In this document: in pieces, positions 8,279-16,886 of the stretch
Layout of the letters: each line of letters starts with the position of its first letter
Position numbering within the stretch: the first letter of the stretch is position 1
Origin: CAYRGQ01 sp964444885
GTDB lineage: Bacteria > Bacteroidota > Bacteroidia > Sphingobacteriales > Sphingobacteriaceae
NCBI GenBank assembly: GCA_964444885.1
Contig: CAYUIZ010000040.1
Coordinates: 1-23,565 of the forward strand
Length of the DNA stretch: 23,565 bases
Direction of reading: 5' to 3'
The notes under the pieces: model-generated
The model's input: the letters and a program-made list of their open reading frames with translations, nothing else
What the model was told of the DNA's origin: nothing
Database searches by the model: none
Program-made: the position numbers and the translations under genes

Positions 8279-9730
8279 TTACGTTAAAAGTTGCTTGTCT
8301 TCGGCCTCAGGAGTGACATCCCATTTCGCAGCCAAATATATAATCGCCCAGGACATGCACACAATGATGGAGACAGGCGTACGATTGATTACTTCATTCC
8401 CGTAACTGGCCAAGAATATCCCAATCGCGCCTGCAATGAGTGCAATCAGCTTGATTTTCAGTACTGGATCTCTAATACCCCATATAATCCCACAGCATTT
8501 CCCCATAATATACATCATCATGCTAAACCAAACAATCATCCCCACGATGCCGTACATCGCCCATACTTTCACCCAATAACTATCTGGTTCTACGGACGCA
8601 AGAAAATGTGACGGATTGAATTCTTTCCCATTTGCGCCGATTGTCCCCAGCCCCCCCCCAAACGGTCTGCTGCTCAAATAATGACGTAGCCGCTCCTGCG
8701 ACATAAGCCTAACTTGATAGGAAGCATCGTTGTTGGGATTTACCGCAGTACGGAGTCGACGGATTTGATAGTTGCCTTGGCCAATAGAAGTGAATTTCAA
8801 GAAGGCAAACAATAATGTAACGCACAACAGACCTATGCTTAAAAATTTAAAATTCTTAACTAAAAAAAGCGCTGGTACCACACCGGCAAACACAAAAAAC
8901 GCGCCCCGCGTACCGGATATCATCATACCGTAGAACATCATGCACCCCATTACGACTAACGCAATACGCTTCCAAAGCTTGATAGACCCTAACGCTAGCA
9001 GAAAGCAAATCAATGCGCCATATGCTTGGGTGGCGCCAAACATTCCCGCATCCGTCAGAAAAGAGAAAACTCGCAATTTGCCATATATTAGATGCGTCTT
9101 AGTATTTGCGTTCAGAAACTCAGCTTCACCTGGAAACAGGCCTAAATGTAATTGCTTGATGCCGTTTAATGTGGCAAGCATTGACCAGAGGATTAAAATT
9201 TTTAGAAAAGTATTTAATGTTCTCTTTTCAATAAACAGCGCCGAGGTGAGTGGAATTACGAGTATAAAAACAAGCGCGGTGCTTCTTATTTCGTGGATCC
9301 AACCCAAAAGGCTCCCGCCATTGATTATTTGTAAAAAACTGATCGTAACCCAAATCAGAATCAACACGTTAAGGTCATTTTTACAATTTGACCATTTCAC
9401 TTTGCTAGTATCGCTGAATAATGCCGCGATCCAAGTAAATAATAGAATCGCCTCAGTTGCCAAGCCCCACTGTACCCGTACCCCAAACTCCCGCGTCAAG
9501 GGTAAAGCAAAAGTGTAGCCCACTACGATATATAATCCAACGATCGGCTTATTAAATAGAAAAGCAAGTAGACCGGTGCTAAGACATACCCCAATAACTG
9601 CCAACGGAACTACTTCCCCAAATTGAGTTGTATAGTAACTAGTCAACAGGCATATTCCGAGAATAGCTCCGACCAAAACAGCCTTTCGCAACGTGAAATT
9701 GGAGTCGTTATGATCCGTTAACACTTTCAT
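8279..9730 (-). CDS. wzy: O-antigen polymerase/ligase family protein (Wzy-like)
   Basis: This is a 483-residue polytopic membrane protein with about 12 hydrophobic segments. A long extracytoplasmic loop carries RPFGGGLG (355-362) and SHFLASVEPDSYW (about 373-385), a layout of the Wzy_C / O-antigen ligase superfamily. It would join lipid-linked repeat units in the periplasm after flipping by the Wzx at 3670-5193, with chain length governed by the copolymerase at 9769-11934. A nine-G tract (8651-8659) encodes Gly358-360 in the conserved loop. The start is ATG 9730, 38 bp after the copolymerase stop. Whether it acts as a polymerase or as a ligase is judged from context; polymerase is favoured because the locus has Wzx and Wzc partners. 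Confidence 0.88.
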   Translation of the reverse strand: MKVLTDHNDSNFTLRKAVLVGAILGICLLTSYYTTQFGEVVPLAVIGVCLSTGLLAFLFNKPIVGLYIVVGYTFALPLTREFGVRVQWGLATEAILLFTWIAALFSDTSKVKWSNCKNDLNVLILIWVTISFLQIINGGSLLGWIHEIRSTALVFILVIPLTSALFIEKRTLNTFLKILILWSMLATLNGIKQLHLGLFPGEAEFLNANTKTHLIYGKLRVFSFLTDAGMFGATQAYGALICFLLALGSIKLWKRIALVVMGCMMFYGMMISGTRGAFFVFAGVVPALFLVKNFKFLSIGLLCVTLLFAFLKFTSIGQGNYQIRRLRTAVNPNNDASYQVRLMSQERLRHYLSSRPFGGGLGTIGANGKEFNPSHFLASVEPDSYWVKVWAMYGIVGMIVWFSMMMYIMGKCCGIIWGIRDPVLKIKLIALIAGAIGIFLASYGNEVINRTPVSIIVCMSWAIIYLAAKWDVTPEAEDKQLLT

Positions 9731-9768
9731 TAATCAAAGAATAAGCGATAAATGTCGGGGTATAAGGT

Positions 9769-11934
9769 TCAAGTTTTATTTAATATCCAGCCCTTAAACC
9801 CGGGATGGTCTTGCAGTAATCCCATGTACCCTTTGCTCCCGCTAGGCATCGTCCGTCCTGCTTCGAACACGGCAATGCTCACATCCGAAAACAACAGCCA
9901 CTCCTTGACGTGATTGATGTTTGAGAAGCTTCCGATATCGATGAGGATCAGGTCGAACTTCTCTTTCAACAGATTGAACCCGCTGATCAGCTGATTACGG
10001 TCTTGGACTTCCAAGATCGAGGTGTTTTCCACATTTCGCTGGAGGTTGGTAATCAGGTCTTCGGCTTGGATTTCGCGCTCGATGAGAAAGCGTTCGAACT
10101 CTTGGGGCGCCCCATTCGCCCTATCCGAGGCTGTTTCGCTTTTCGTATCTTCGCCCTCCTTAACCAATATGCTGACGTCTTCGCCAATAATCAGCACTTT
10201 TTTGCCTGTGAGCGCAAACGCATACGCGAGGCTTCCGGTCACAAAGGATTTCCCTTCGTTCTCGCTGAAGCCGGTTACCCCGATGATTTGGTAATTCTTG
10301 GCTAGCAGCTCTTGCTGGAGGTCAAACCGCAGGGTCCGGAGCTGGTCGCGGTAGGAAGCATATTCCGGGTTCGCAACCGATTCCTTCCATATTTTCTGGA
10401 CAGAGTTTGGCGAGCCATTTTTCGATATCCGGTTCAAAACAGCTAAGTTCTTGGATTTCGTCGCGAATTCGAGTTCCTCTGGGGTCGATATCGTGCGGTC
10501 CAGCAGGCCCATAACCAATACCCCGAAAACGCATATCATCATGCTCGCAATCCCCGATAGCCCCGTATAGATTATTTTCTTGGAAGGCATCGGCCCGCCG
10601 GGTACGCCTAGCTCAACGATCCGCATGGGTGTTTCCACGCTAGACACATACCCCGCCTGGTTGTATCGATTCAATGCCTCCAAGTACGCGCTCGTGGCTA
10701 GCTCGGCATCCCGTTCGTAGTTTTGCAAGCCAGCGTCCTTGGGCACCATGGCGCTATACCTGCCCCGTGTCGATGCCAAGTCTGCTTCGATCACCCCGAT
10801 GCTGTTGCGCGCAATAGACAAAGACATTTTCAGCTCCGCGAGCTGTTGCTGCAACAGGGGCCGGTTGATGGCTGGACTAGCGCTCGTGCCACTGACAACG
10901 GCCGAGGCTACGATAGCCTTCCGCTCCTGCTGGAGGGAGTCGACGATACGCTTATCGGCCGGTGAAAAATTATTGTCGATGTAACGGCGGTTTGCCTGTT
11001 CCAATTGCTGGTCGATCATAACGATCTCGTTGTGGTAATTGGATATTCGTGCCGTCGACAGATTGGCATCGGCACCGCTCAACTGGGCGTTGATACCGGC
11101 GATCGTTCCTTGGATGGATTCGATTTCGGCCAACTTGTCCGAACGCTTGGCTTCCAAGGATGCGATTTGGGAGTACAGCATGCCTGACTGCGTACTGGAA
11201 CTCAAAATCCCGCTGCTAATCCGGTAGTCGCGCAAGGCAGCATTCTTTTCTTGCATCACGCGCTCTTTCTCCTTGACCAAGGAATCCAACGTAGCTACCG
11301 ACTGCAAATCGCTGTCCCGCGTGTTGCTTTGGTAATCGTCAATGAACGCGGTAGCCAGGCTGTTGACCACAAAAGCCGATAATTCAGGGTTCTCGGATAC
11401 ATACCGGATCGAGATAAAATCACTGTCCCCGTTCCTGAATATACTGAGATTGCCCAAAACCCCTCCATAATCATAACCCATTGAGGCGAGGATGTCGTAG
11501 AGTGGCAAGCCATCCACGCCATTCTCCGGGTTTTCGGAGGGATTCGTTTGTAACCGATAAAACGTCTGGACGACTGTATTCCGCTGTTCGTCAGACATCC
11601 CTTGTAATAATTCACTTAACGGCCTAAAATGCTCATCAGGCGACAAAAGGTCATGTAGGATTAACCGGTAGGAAACCGCGTTAATGACACGCTTCATCAT
11701 CATCATCCCAATGATATTCGAATACAGTTGCCGGGACTGCGTATAGCTTACGCCTTGCAAGCTGCCGATGCGCGCCGCCTCCGACACGCCCGTCGAAATG
11801 TGGGCTTGGGATGCATAGGTGTCCGGCAATTCCTTCACGAAATAATATGTGGCACCTGCGGCCAGGGATGGCACGAGTATAATCAGCCACCAATAGCGAC
11901 GCAGGTAATTAAGCAGCTTTTTATAGTTTATCAT
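9769..11934 (-). CDS. Wzc/Wzz-like polysaccharide copolymerase with degenerate kinase domain
   Basis: This 721-residue inner-membrane protein begins with a basic stretch and TM1 (about 16-33), then a periplasmic Wzz domain rich in coiled coil (about 215-400), a Pro-rich PGGPMPSKK (445-453), and TM2 (about 455-478). The cytoplasmic part carries DQLRTLR (530-536), matching the ExxRxxR oligomerisation segment with Asp for Glu. The nucleotide-binding region is altered. Walker A reads SENEGKSF (557-564), keeping GKS. Walker A' reads VLIIGEDV (580-587) without the usual DxD. Walker B is LILIDIGS (662-669). No tyrosine cluster ends the protein (last residues GWILNKT). It likely controls chain length and bridges the envelope, with kinase activity reduced or lost. 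Confidence 0.88.
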   Translation of the reverse strand: MINYKKLLNYLRRYWWLIILVPSLAAGATYYFVKELPDTYASQAHISTGVSEAARIGSLQGVSYTQSRQLYSNIIGMMMMKRVINAVSYRLILHDLLSPDEHFRPLSELLQGMSDEQRNTVVQTFYRLQTNPSENPENGVDGLPLYDILASMGYDYGGVLGNLSIFRNGDSDFISIRYVSENPELSAFVVNSLATAFIDDYQSNTRDSDLQSVATLDSLVKEKERVMQEKNAALRDYRISSGILSSSTQSGMLYSQIASLEAKRSDKLAEIESIQGTIAGINAQLSGADANLSTARISNYHNEIVMIDQQLEQANRRYIDNNFSPADKRIVDSLQQERKAIVASAVVSGTSASPAINRPLLQQQLAELKMSLSIARNSIGVIEADLASTRGRYSAMVPKDAGLQNYERDAELATSAYLEALNRYNQAGYVSSVETPMRIVELGVPGGPMPSKKIIYTGLSGIASMMICVFGVLVMGLLDRTISTPEELEFATKSKNLAVLNRISKNGSPNSVQKIWKESVANPEYASYRDQLRTLRFDLQQELLAKNYQIIGVTGFSENEGKSFVTGSLAYAFALTGKKVLIIGEDVSILVKEGEDTKSETASDRANGAPQEFERFLIEREIQAEDLITNLQRNVENTSILEVQDRNQLISGFNLLKEKFDLILIDIGSFSNINHVKEWLLFSDVSIAVFEAGRTMPSGSKGYMGLLQDHPGFKGWILNKT

Positions 11935-11964
11935 AGTCGATGCGTTATAATCAGGTCACAAAAA

Positions 11965-12645
11965 TCAGTTCACGCTTTCGATTGGTACGCCAATCAAAGC
12001 TTCCAACTCATCTTTGGCGACCAGAAAGCCTACTTCGGTATTGACAAGTGCGGAGTTGGCCGCCGCAAGCATCGACCGCGCTGCCGTATAGGTTTCGAAA
12101 TCCGTTTCGCCCAACTCAAAGCTGCTTTGGATGCGCTCATACTGCGCCCGTACATCCTGCACTTCGATCGTCCGATTCCGCAACTCGTTGCTTAGCAGGA
12201 TATAGTTGTAATACCGCGCTTTCACATTGTTCTCCAAGGTCCGTTCAAAGTCTTCAGTCTGCAAGCGCGCAATCTGCAGTTGCCGTTTAGACTGCCGAAT
12301 TTGGGCGGGCGTAGAAATAAGTGAAGCCAAGCTGATGCCCACGCCCAATTGAAAGCCGTTAAGCAGATAAGGATCCAAGTCGCTAATGACAGCACTGCCG
12401 CGTTGCCGGTAATAATACGAGGCTGACACGCCATTCAAAAAAGAGAGGCTGGACATCGTAACATTCGTTTTAGCCGTTTTTTCAGTCGCTTCCAGAATTT
12501 GCCGCTGGACGTTGTACTCCTTGGCTAGGGCGACTAGCTTAGCGACCTTGGCATGGTCGATTTCGGCGATGATCGATTCCTGTGCGCTTATGCGCATTGA
12601 CGCAAACAGCAACAGTAAAAAAAAGGATGGCATTTTCAGTTTCAT
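11965..12645 (-). CDS. Half-length TolC-like outer-membrane protein
   Basis: This is 226 residues from ATG 12645. Upstream in-frame ATGs exist at 12666 and 12651, but 12645 places the signal peptide (MKLKMPSFFLLLLFASMRISAQ-ES) at the very N-terminus with Ala-Gln at its end. The mature part shows one outer-membrane efflux repeat: helix, a beta hairpin (NGVSASYYYR and NGFQLGVGISLAS), then a long helix pair rich in Ala/Gln/Leu ending EALIGVPIES. TolC has two such repeats per chain, so this is about half the family length. A multimer with twice as many chains is a reasonable inference. It leads the operon, 30 bp before the copolymerase, and could provide the outer-membrane exit in place of a Wza-type protein, which is absent here. 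Confidence 0.85.
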   Translation of the reverse strand: MKLKMPSFFLLLLFASMRISAQESIIAEIDHAKVAKLVALAKEYNVQRQILEATEKTAKTNVTMSSLSFLNGVSASYYYRQRGSAVISDLDPYLLNGFQLGVGISLASLISTPAQIRQSKRQLQIARLQTEDFERTLENNVKARYYNYILLSNELRNRTIEVQDVRAQYERIQSSFELGETDFETYTAARSMLAAANSALVNTEVGFLVAKDELEALIGVPIESVN

Positions 12646-12770
12646 ACACATAGGTCTTCGGTACATCGTGCGGTCAAGTGTTTTTCAATGTAAACTTCAA
12701 TAATGACACAGGCAGTAGGCTGGATTCATAAACGCTCTTCTTCCCCATTCGATCTCACACCAGTTTGACA

Positions 12771-12778
12771 CAAAAATA
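12771..12778 (-). promoter_or_regulatory. Candidate -7 box of the leftward operon
   Basis: The minus strand reads TATTTTTG here, matching the TAnnTTTG -7 consensus of Bacteroidota promoters, about 125 bp upstream of the TolC-like start. A clear -33 TTTG partner is not seen at the usual spacing, so this is tentative. Confidence 0.3.
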
Positions 12779-12920
12779 TCCGTAAATTACCAGTATGTGG
12801 GATGTTTCACGCACTATTGTTCAGGTTGTAGTTATTACGCTACATCGCACGGAACCGCCATTCTTCGCCGAATTGGACAATCTTTTTATAGCCAGCGAAT
12901 CGCTAGTTAATTTATAATCG

Positions 12921-12928
12921 TATATTTG
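12921..12928 (+). promoter_or_regulatory. Candidate -7 box of the hydrolase gene
   Basis: The plus strand reads TATATTTG, matching TAnnTTTG, about 100 bp upstream of the hydrolase ATG at 13027. The -33 element is not obvious, so confidence is low. Confidence 0.3.
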
Positions 12929-13026
12929 GCAATCCGTTGCCTGTGGCGTAGCCAACGGCCTACTTGCCCCATCCCTCCGTTTATTAAAATTCCGTGCCGA
13001 CATGAATCACATTACACCGATGGAAT

Positions 13027-14622
13027 ATGAAAAATTTTAGTTTAATAACCGGTACCTGCATGCTCTTCATGCTGTCGTGCGGGCATGCAGAAATCGAAAA
13101 GCCGAATGGTGCGCACGATGAAACGTTGGACGAAACAAGCGCGCCAAGCGCAACGAAAACAAAATTCAAAGACATGCTTGGCATCAATGCCTTTGAATGG
13201 AATTTCGGCGACCAGTACACTACAATCATGCCTGAACGAGCTGTTTTTTTTCAACCTTTCACCAGCTTTCGGCATTATTTAGACTGGCGTCAAATCGAGC
13301 AGGATAAAGGCCAATACGGATATAATCCTACGCCAAGGGGGCGCTGGAAATACGATGAAATTTACGAATGGTGCAAGGCACAGGATATTACCGTCGTAGC
13401 TTGTATCAAAACGATCCCCGCATGGCTTGCAGAAACCTATCCACCCGAAAAACGAGACAGCGAAAACGTTCCGGCCCCCTACGGCGCGGACTTGAGCGAC
13501 CCCGCTTCTTATATCGATTTCGGCAAGCTTGCCTTCCAATATGCGGCGCGATACGGGCGTAATAAAGATGTAGACCCCGAACTGGTACACGTCGAACCCG
13601 TACCCCATTACAACCCCAACGAAAAGAAAATCGGGACGGGATTAGTCGAATACATTGAATGCAATAACGAGCCCAACCGCTGGTGGAAACCTAATAAAGT
13701 GGCACAACAGACCGCGGAAGAGTATGCGGCTAACCTATCCGCGTTTTATGACGGCCACAAAGGAACTTTAGGCCCTGACGTCGGGGTAAAAACCGCCGAT
13801 CCCGAAATGCAGGTGGTTATGGGCGGAATCGCCAAGGCCGACCCGAAATATGTCCATGACATGGTGGAATGGTGCCGAACCCATCGAGGGTACAAAGCTG
13901 ATGGCACGGTCAATTTATGCTTCGATGTGATTAATTACCATCACTATGCCCATAACCGCGATGAAGTGAAGGGCCGAACTAACCAACGAGGCGTTGCACC
14001 CGAACTATCCCCTTCAGCTGACCTCGCCAGTAAGTTCCGTGTTTTTTCTGACGAAAAAACTCAAGGGATTGAGGTGTGGAACACGGAAGTTGGTTATGAT
14101 GTTAATGAGCACAGTGTCCAACGCGCTATTCCAATTAAGGGTAAAACGGCTTTGGAAACCCATGCGGATTGGAATCTCCGAACCGCCCTGCTGTATGCAC
14201 GACACGGTGTAAACCGACTGTTTTTCTATATGTTACATGACGTAAGTGCCTTTAGCACGACCCAATATGCGTCTTCTGGTTTTGTTGACAAAGAAACCAT
14301 CCCCTATTCGGGCAAGCCCGCCTGGGACTATCTATTACAGGCCGGAAACCTCATCGGCGAATACTACTACCAAGAGACACTAAACGGGGATCCCATCGTG
14401 GACGTGTATGCATTGGATGGGAAAAAGGTGTATGTCCTGACCATACCGGATGAAGTGGGCCGCGAGCAATCCTACGACCTTGACGTAGGGAATAGCCAAC
14501 AAGTGAAGATCCACGAATTGGTCGTAGGCGCAACAGAAATGAAAACAGAGACGAAAGATGCGGCGAATGGAAAAATAACCGTGCATGTGACGGAAACGCC
14601 AATCTTTGTTGAAGCACTGTGA
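13027..14622 (+). CDS. Lipoprotein glycoside hydrolase, clan GH-A-like
   Basis: This 531-residue protein has a lipoprotein signal ending MLFMLSC with Cys18, so it is probably anchored in the outer membrane or periplasm. A (beta/alpha)8-type hydrolase domain follows, from about residue 48 to 440. It includes ECNNEPNRWW with Glu215 as the likely acid/base (Asn-Glu-Pro) and VWNTEVGYD with Glu354 as the likely nucleophile, 139 residues apart, consistent with clan GH-A. A VINYHHYAH segment (301-309) sits between them. The last 90 residues look like a small beta domain. GH39-like is possible, but the exact family is not certain. It is the only plus-strand gene, in a glycan locus, so trimming of the glycan or release of product is inferred, by analogy with PslG of Pseudomonas. 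Confidence 0.82.
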   Translation: MKNFSLITGTCMLFMLSCGHAEIEKPNGAHDETLDETSAPSATKTKFKDMLGINAFEWNFGDQYTTIMPERAVFFQPFTSFRHYLDWRQIEQDKGQYGYNPTPRGRWKYDEIYEWCKAQDITVVACIKTIPAWLAETYPPEKRDSENVPAPYGADLSDPASYIDFGKLAFQYAARYGRNKDVDPELVHVEPVPHYNPNEKKIGTGLVEYIECNNEPNRWWKPNKVAQQTAEEYAANLSAFYDGHKGTLGPDVGVKTADPEMQVVMGGIAKADPKYVHDMVEWCRTHRGYKADGTVNLCFDVINYHHYAHNRDEVKGRTNQRGVAPELSPSADLASKFRVFSDEKTQGIEVWNTEVGYDVNEHSVQRAIPIKGKTALETHADWNLRTALLYARHGVNRLFFYMLHDVSAFSTTQYASSGFVDKETIPYSGKPAWDYLLQAGNLIGEYYYQETLNGDPIVDVYALDGKKVYVLTIPDEVGREQSYDLDVGNSQQVKIHELVVGATEMKTETKDAANGKITVHVTETPIFVEAL

Positions 14623-14636
14623 GGAATGCCTAGGAC

Positions 14637-14656
14637 TTATAACGGATTATAATTTT
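14637..14656 (+). terminator. Weak candidate terminator after the hydrolase gene
   Basis: A TTATAA-CGGA-TTATAA stem-loop (6 A-T pairs, 4-base loop) followed by TTTT begins 14 bp after the hydrolase stop. The stem has no G-C pairs, so it would be unstable. The position is good but the fold is weak. Confidence 0.25.
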
Positions 14657-14741
14657 ACATGGATAAGAAAAACCAGATAACCGATTGACACAGCTGTAAA
14701 CTCTACCTACAATCCTGTTCACAGTCACCCCAGTGATATCC

Positions 14742-15737
14742 CTACAAAGTGGTCGTAAGACGGGGACGGAATTTACGACGCACGGCGTGATAACGATGGT
14801 AAAATGCACTCTTAATTAAGTTCCCGACTGTCGACGTACTATGTGTCGGATTAATGGAAAAAGCGCTCCAAAAAAGACGAAAGGAATCGACGAGTCGGTG
14901 CTCCCTTATTAGCACGTGCTTACTCAATTCTATCAACCCTTCCACGTATTGCCTTTTTAATATTTCCTGTTCTTCCGTGGTCATTCGGTCTTGATACCTA
15001 TTGATAATTTCCTGGGTATCATCTACCAAAAGCAGTCTAACGACTTCTGCGCGTTCACGCCCGTCGAATATGTTCTGACCATCAATATCCTTATACCACA
15101 ACCGCTCCATGGTGAAGGCCGCCCTGCAGGGTTTATTTAAAATCATATCTAAATATAGCCCCCAATCATCGCCAATATTTAAATTCTGGTTCCAGCCGCT
15201 AACCATAGACGAACGTCTCATTACCACCGAAGACGAGGGCGATGGACACGCTTGTATAAATAACATCCGAAGTTCATCCGGTTCCAACACAACAAAACCG
15301 TCATTAGCATTCGTCAAAAAAGGCTGAATAAAACGATAATTAGAAAAAAAATCCTCCCATTCTACCTTAGGATCTTTTGACTTTTGATTCCAATTCGCAA
15401 ACACAAAATCAGCGTTATGCGACAATAGTGCGCCCACACACCGCTCCAGAAACGACGATTCCCAGTAGTCATCGGAGTCCAGTGAGGCGATCAATTCACC
15501 TTTTGCAAGCACCAACCCGGTATTCCGAGCCGCTGCTTGTCCCCCATTTTTTTGATAAATATATTCAATACTAGAAAAATGCTTAAGCCGCTCCTGTGTA
15601 TCATCAGTCGATCCGTCGTCGACCACAATCAATTGAACGTTCGGATAAGTTTGTTGTAGCACACTATTAATGGCTTTTACCACCTTATCAGCTCGGTTAT
15701 AGGTGGGGACAATTACGGAAACTAATGGGTGCTGCAT
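14742..15737 (-). CDS. GT2 glycosyltransferase
   Basis: This 331-residue GT-A enzyme has SVIVPTYNRADKV (7-19), VVDDGSTDDT (38-47), GGQAAARNTGL (65-75), and the metal-binding DSDD (87-90), followed by a later GDDW segment in the acceptor region. It lacks membrane segments and acts from the cytoplasm on a nucleotide-sugar donor. It is the last gene of the right-hand cluster and ends in convergence with the hydrolase gene. It is paralogous to the gene at 18058-19071: the DSDDYW, FVFANWNQ, GDDWGL and ERLWYKD/EKLWYKH blocks line up along the whole length. The sugar is unknown. Confidence 0.88.
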   Translation of the reverse strand: MQHPLVSVIVPTYNRADKVVKAINSVLQQTYPNVQLIVVDDGSTDDTQERLKHFSSIEYIYQKNGGQAAARNTGLVLAKGELIASLDSDDYWESSFLERCVGALLSHNADFVFANWNQKSKDPKVEWEDFFSNYRFIQPFLTNANDGFVVLEPDELRMLFIQACPSPSSSVVMRRSSMVSGWNQNLNIGDDWGLYLDMILNKPCRAAFTMERLWYKDIDGQNIFDGRERAEVVRLLLVDDTQEIINRYQDRMTTEEQEILKRQYVEGLIELSKHVLIREHRLVDSFRLFWSAFSINPTHSTSTVGNLIKSAFYHRYHAVRRKFRPRLTTTL

Positions 15738-15795
15738 ATCAATTCAGTGCTTTTTAGCATTATTCTATATCAAGGATACGACTTCGTTCCAGTGG

Positions 15796-16845
15796 CTACG
15801 ACACACTTCTCACGGATCTAATCACCCTTTGCCCTACCGATTTCAAGGCCATAACATAGTCGTTTAGCGCGGTCAACGCCCGCTTATGAAACAATAAAGC
15901 ATGTATGGCCAAAACTACCCATGCCCACGGCTGGGTGATAGCACCCCACACCAATAAGCCCATCGGAAAGAAAATCTTGTAAAAATCGTCCATAAGGATT
16001 TGCCAAGGCCTATCTTTCGGAATAATAACGAAGACAAGTGTCTGACCAAATTTGCGATAACGTATGCCTACCAACACAAGGTACAAGGGGAAGAGCACCA
16101 GCAATACCGGTTGGGCAATGTATACCAGCATAATACCAAAAGCCAACAGCTCCATAGCCATGATCAGCATAGCTATAGGACGAAATTTTGACGGTTCTAC
16201 CTTACTGGCAAATGTATTTGTATTCGTTTGGATGTCGTTCGTCCTATCGACAAATTGATGGGCTAAAATACCCCGAAGCCCGTAAGCAAACGCCCATATA
16301 CCTACTGCCACCAACCAACCATAGTTTATAGGTAGCCCGACCGCATTAAAAACCCCTGTAACCATCAACAAAGACGGAAACACGTGTGCACCGCAGGCAT
16401 CGCACAACACCCCTAGAAATCCACGCTCCTTGAACCGGACGGGGCGGACTGAATATAAGCTGAAAACGACCCACGTACCCGCATAGAAAGTAAGAGTCCA
16501 AGCATCGGGCCACATCAGTACGGCGAATAAAACTCCCAAACACATACAGGCTACTAGTACTACCCACCTCATGCGAGGGGATAAATCTGCCATTTTATTA
16601 GTTTTTCCCACCGCGATATCCTCCTCAATATCCGTAAAATCGTTGATGAAACTCACGTATACAGCCGATACAATCAACGAACCCAAGTAAAATAAAATGA
16701 CAGGAGCCAGTTCAATCAACGGGATATCCGTCGATAAAGTGGTGGCGTATGCTAACGCAACCAATGCGGCGAGTTTGTGTTCCCACCATTCAGCAATACG
16801 TGTTAGCTTAATTAGTAACCCCGTTTTTTTTTCGACCCGTTTCAT
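15796..16845 (-). CDS. UbiA-family prenyltransferase-like membrane protein
   Basis: This 349-residue polytopic membrane protein with about nine hydrophobic segments carries the two Asp-rich motifs of UbiA enzymes. The first is NDFTDIEED (68-76), matching NDxxDxxxD. The second is DRTNDIQTNTNTFAS (200-214). YSVRPVRFKERG (131-142) matches the YSxxPxRxK loop. UbiA enzymes move a prenyl group from a (poly)prenyl phosphate donor; some relatives join polyprenyl phosphate to phosphoribose (DPPR synthase). In this locus a lipid-linked sugar role is plausible but inferred. A nine-A tract (minus strand, 16824-16832) lies in codons 5-8. It follows the methyltransferase gene by 41 bp. Confidence 0.85.
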   Translation of the reverse strand: MKRVEKKTGLLIKLTRIAEWWEHKLAALVALAYATTLSTDIPLIELAPVILFYLGSLIVSAVYVSFINDFTDIEEDIAVGKTNKMADLSPRMRWVVLVACMCLGVLFAVLMWPDAWTLTFYAGTWVVFSLYSVRPVRFKERGFLGVLCDACGAHVFPSLLMVTGVFNAVGLPINYGWLVAVGIWAFAYGLRGILAHQFVDRTNDIQTNTNTFASKVEPSKFRPIAMLIMAMELLAFGIMLVYIAQPVLLVLFPLYLVLVGIRYRKFGQTLVFVIIPKDRPWQILMDDFYKIFFPMGLLVWGAITQPWAWVVLAIHALLFHKRALTALNDYVMALKSVGQRVIRSVRSVS

Positions 16846-16886
16846 ATAGTTAAATAATTCGTTATTTCAGCCAAATCCGCAACATA

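Larger units (their letters stand above)
12667..13026. other. Divergent intergenic region
   Basis: This 360 bp gap separates the leftward operon from the rightward hydrolase gene. It contains TAnnTTTG-like boxes for each direction (12771-12778 minus, 12921-12928 plus), a long A+T-rich part, and a 12-codon uORF at its right end. I see no convincing gene, RNA or long repeat in it. It is the natural place for control of both units. Confidence 0.6.

Noticed and set aside
8940..9518. 192-codon plus-strand frame
   Set aside because: It is the antisense of the polymerase gene, with no family features.
11728..12195. 155-codon plus-strand frame
   Set aside because: It crosses two minus-strand genes and the junction between them, so it is an antisense shadow.
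14690..14740. TCAC-TGGG-GTGA hairpin as terminator of the right-hand cluster
   Set aside because: The stem has only four pairs and no T run after it.
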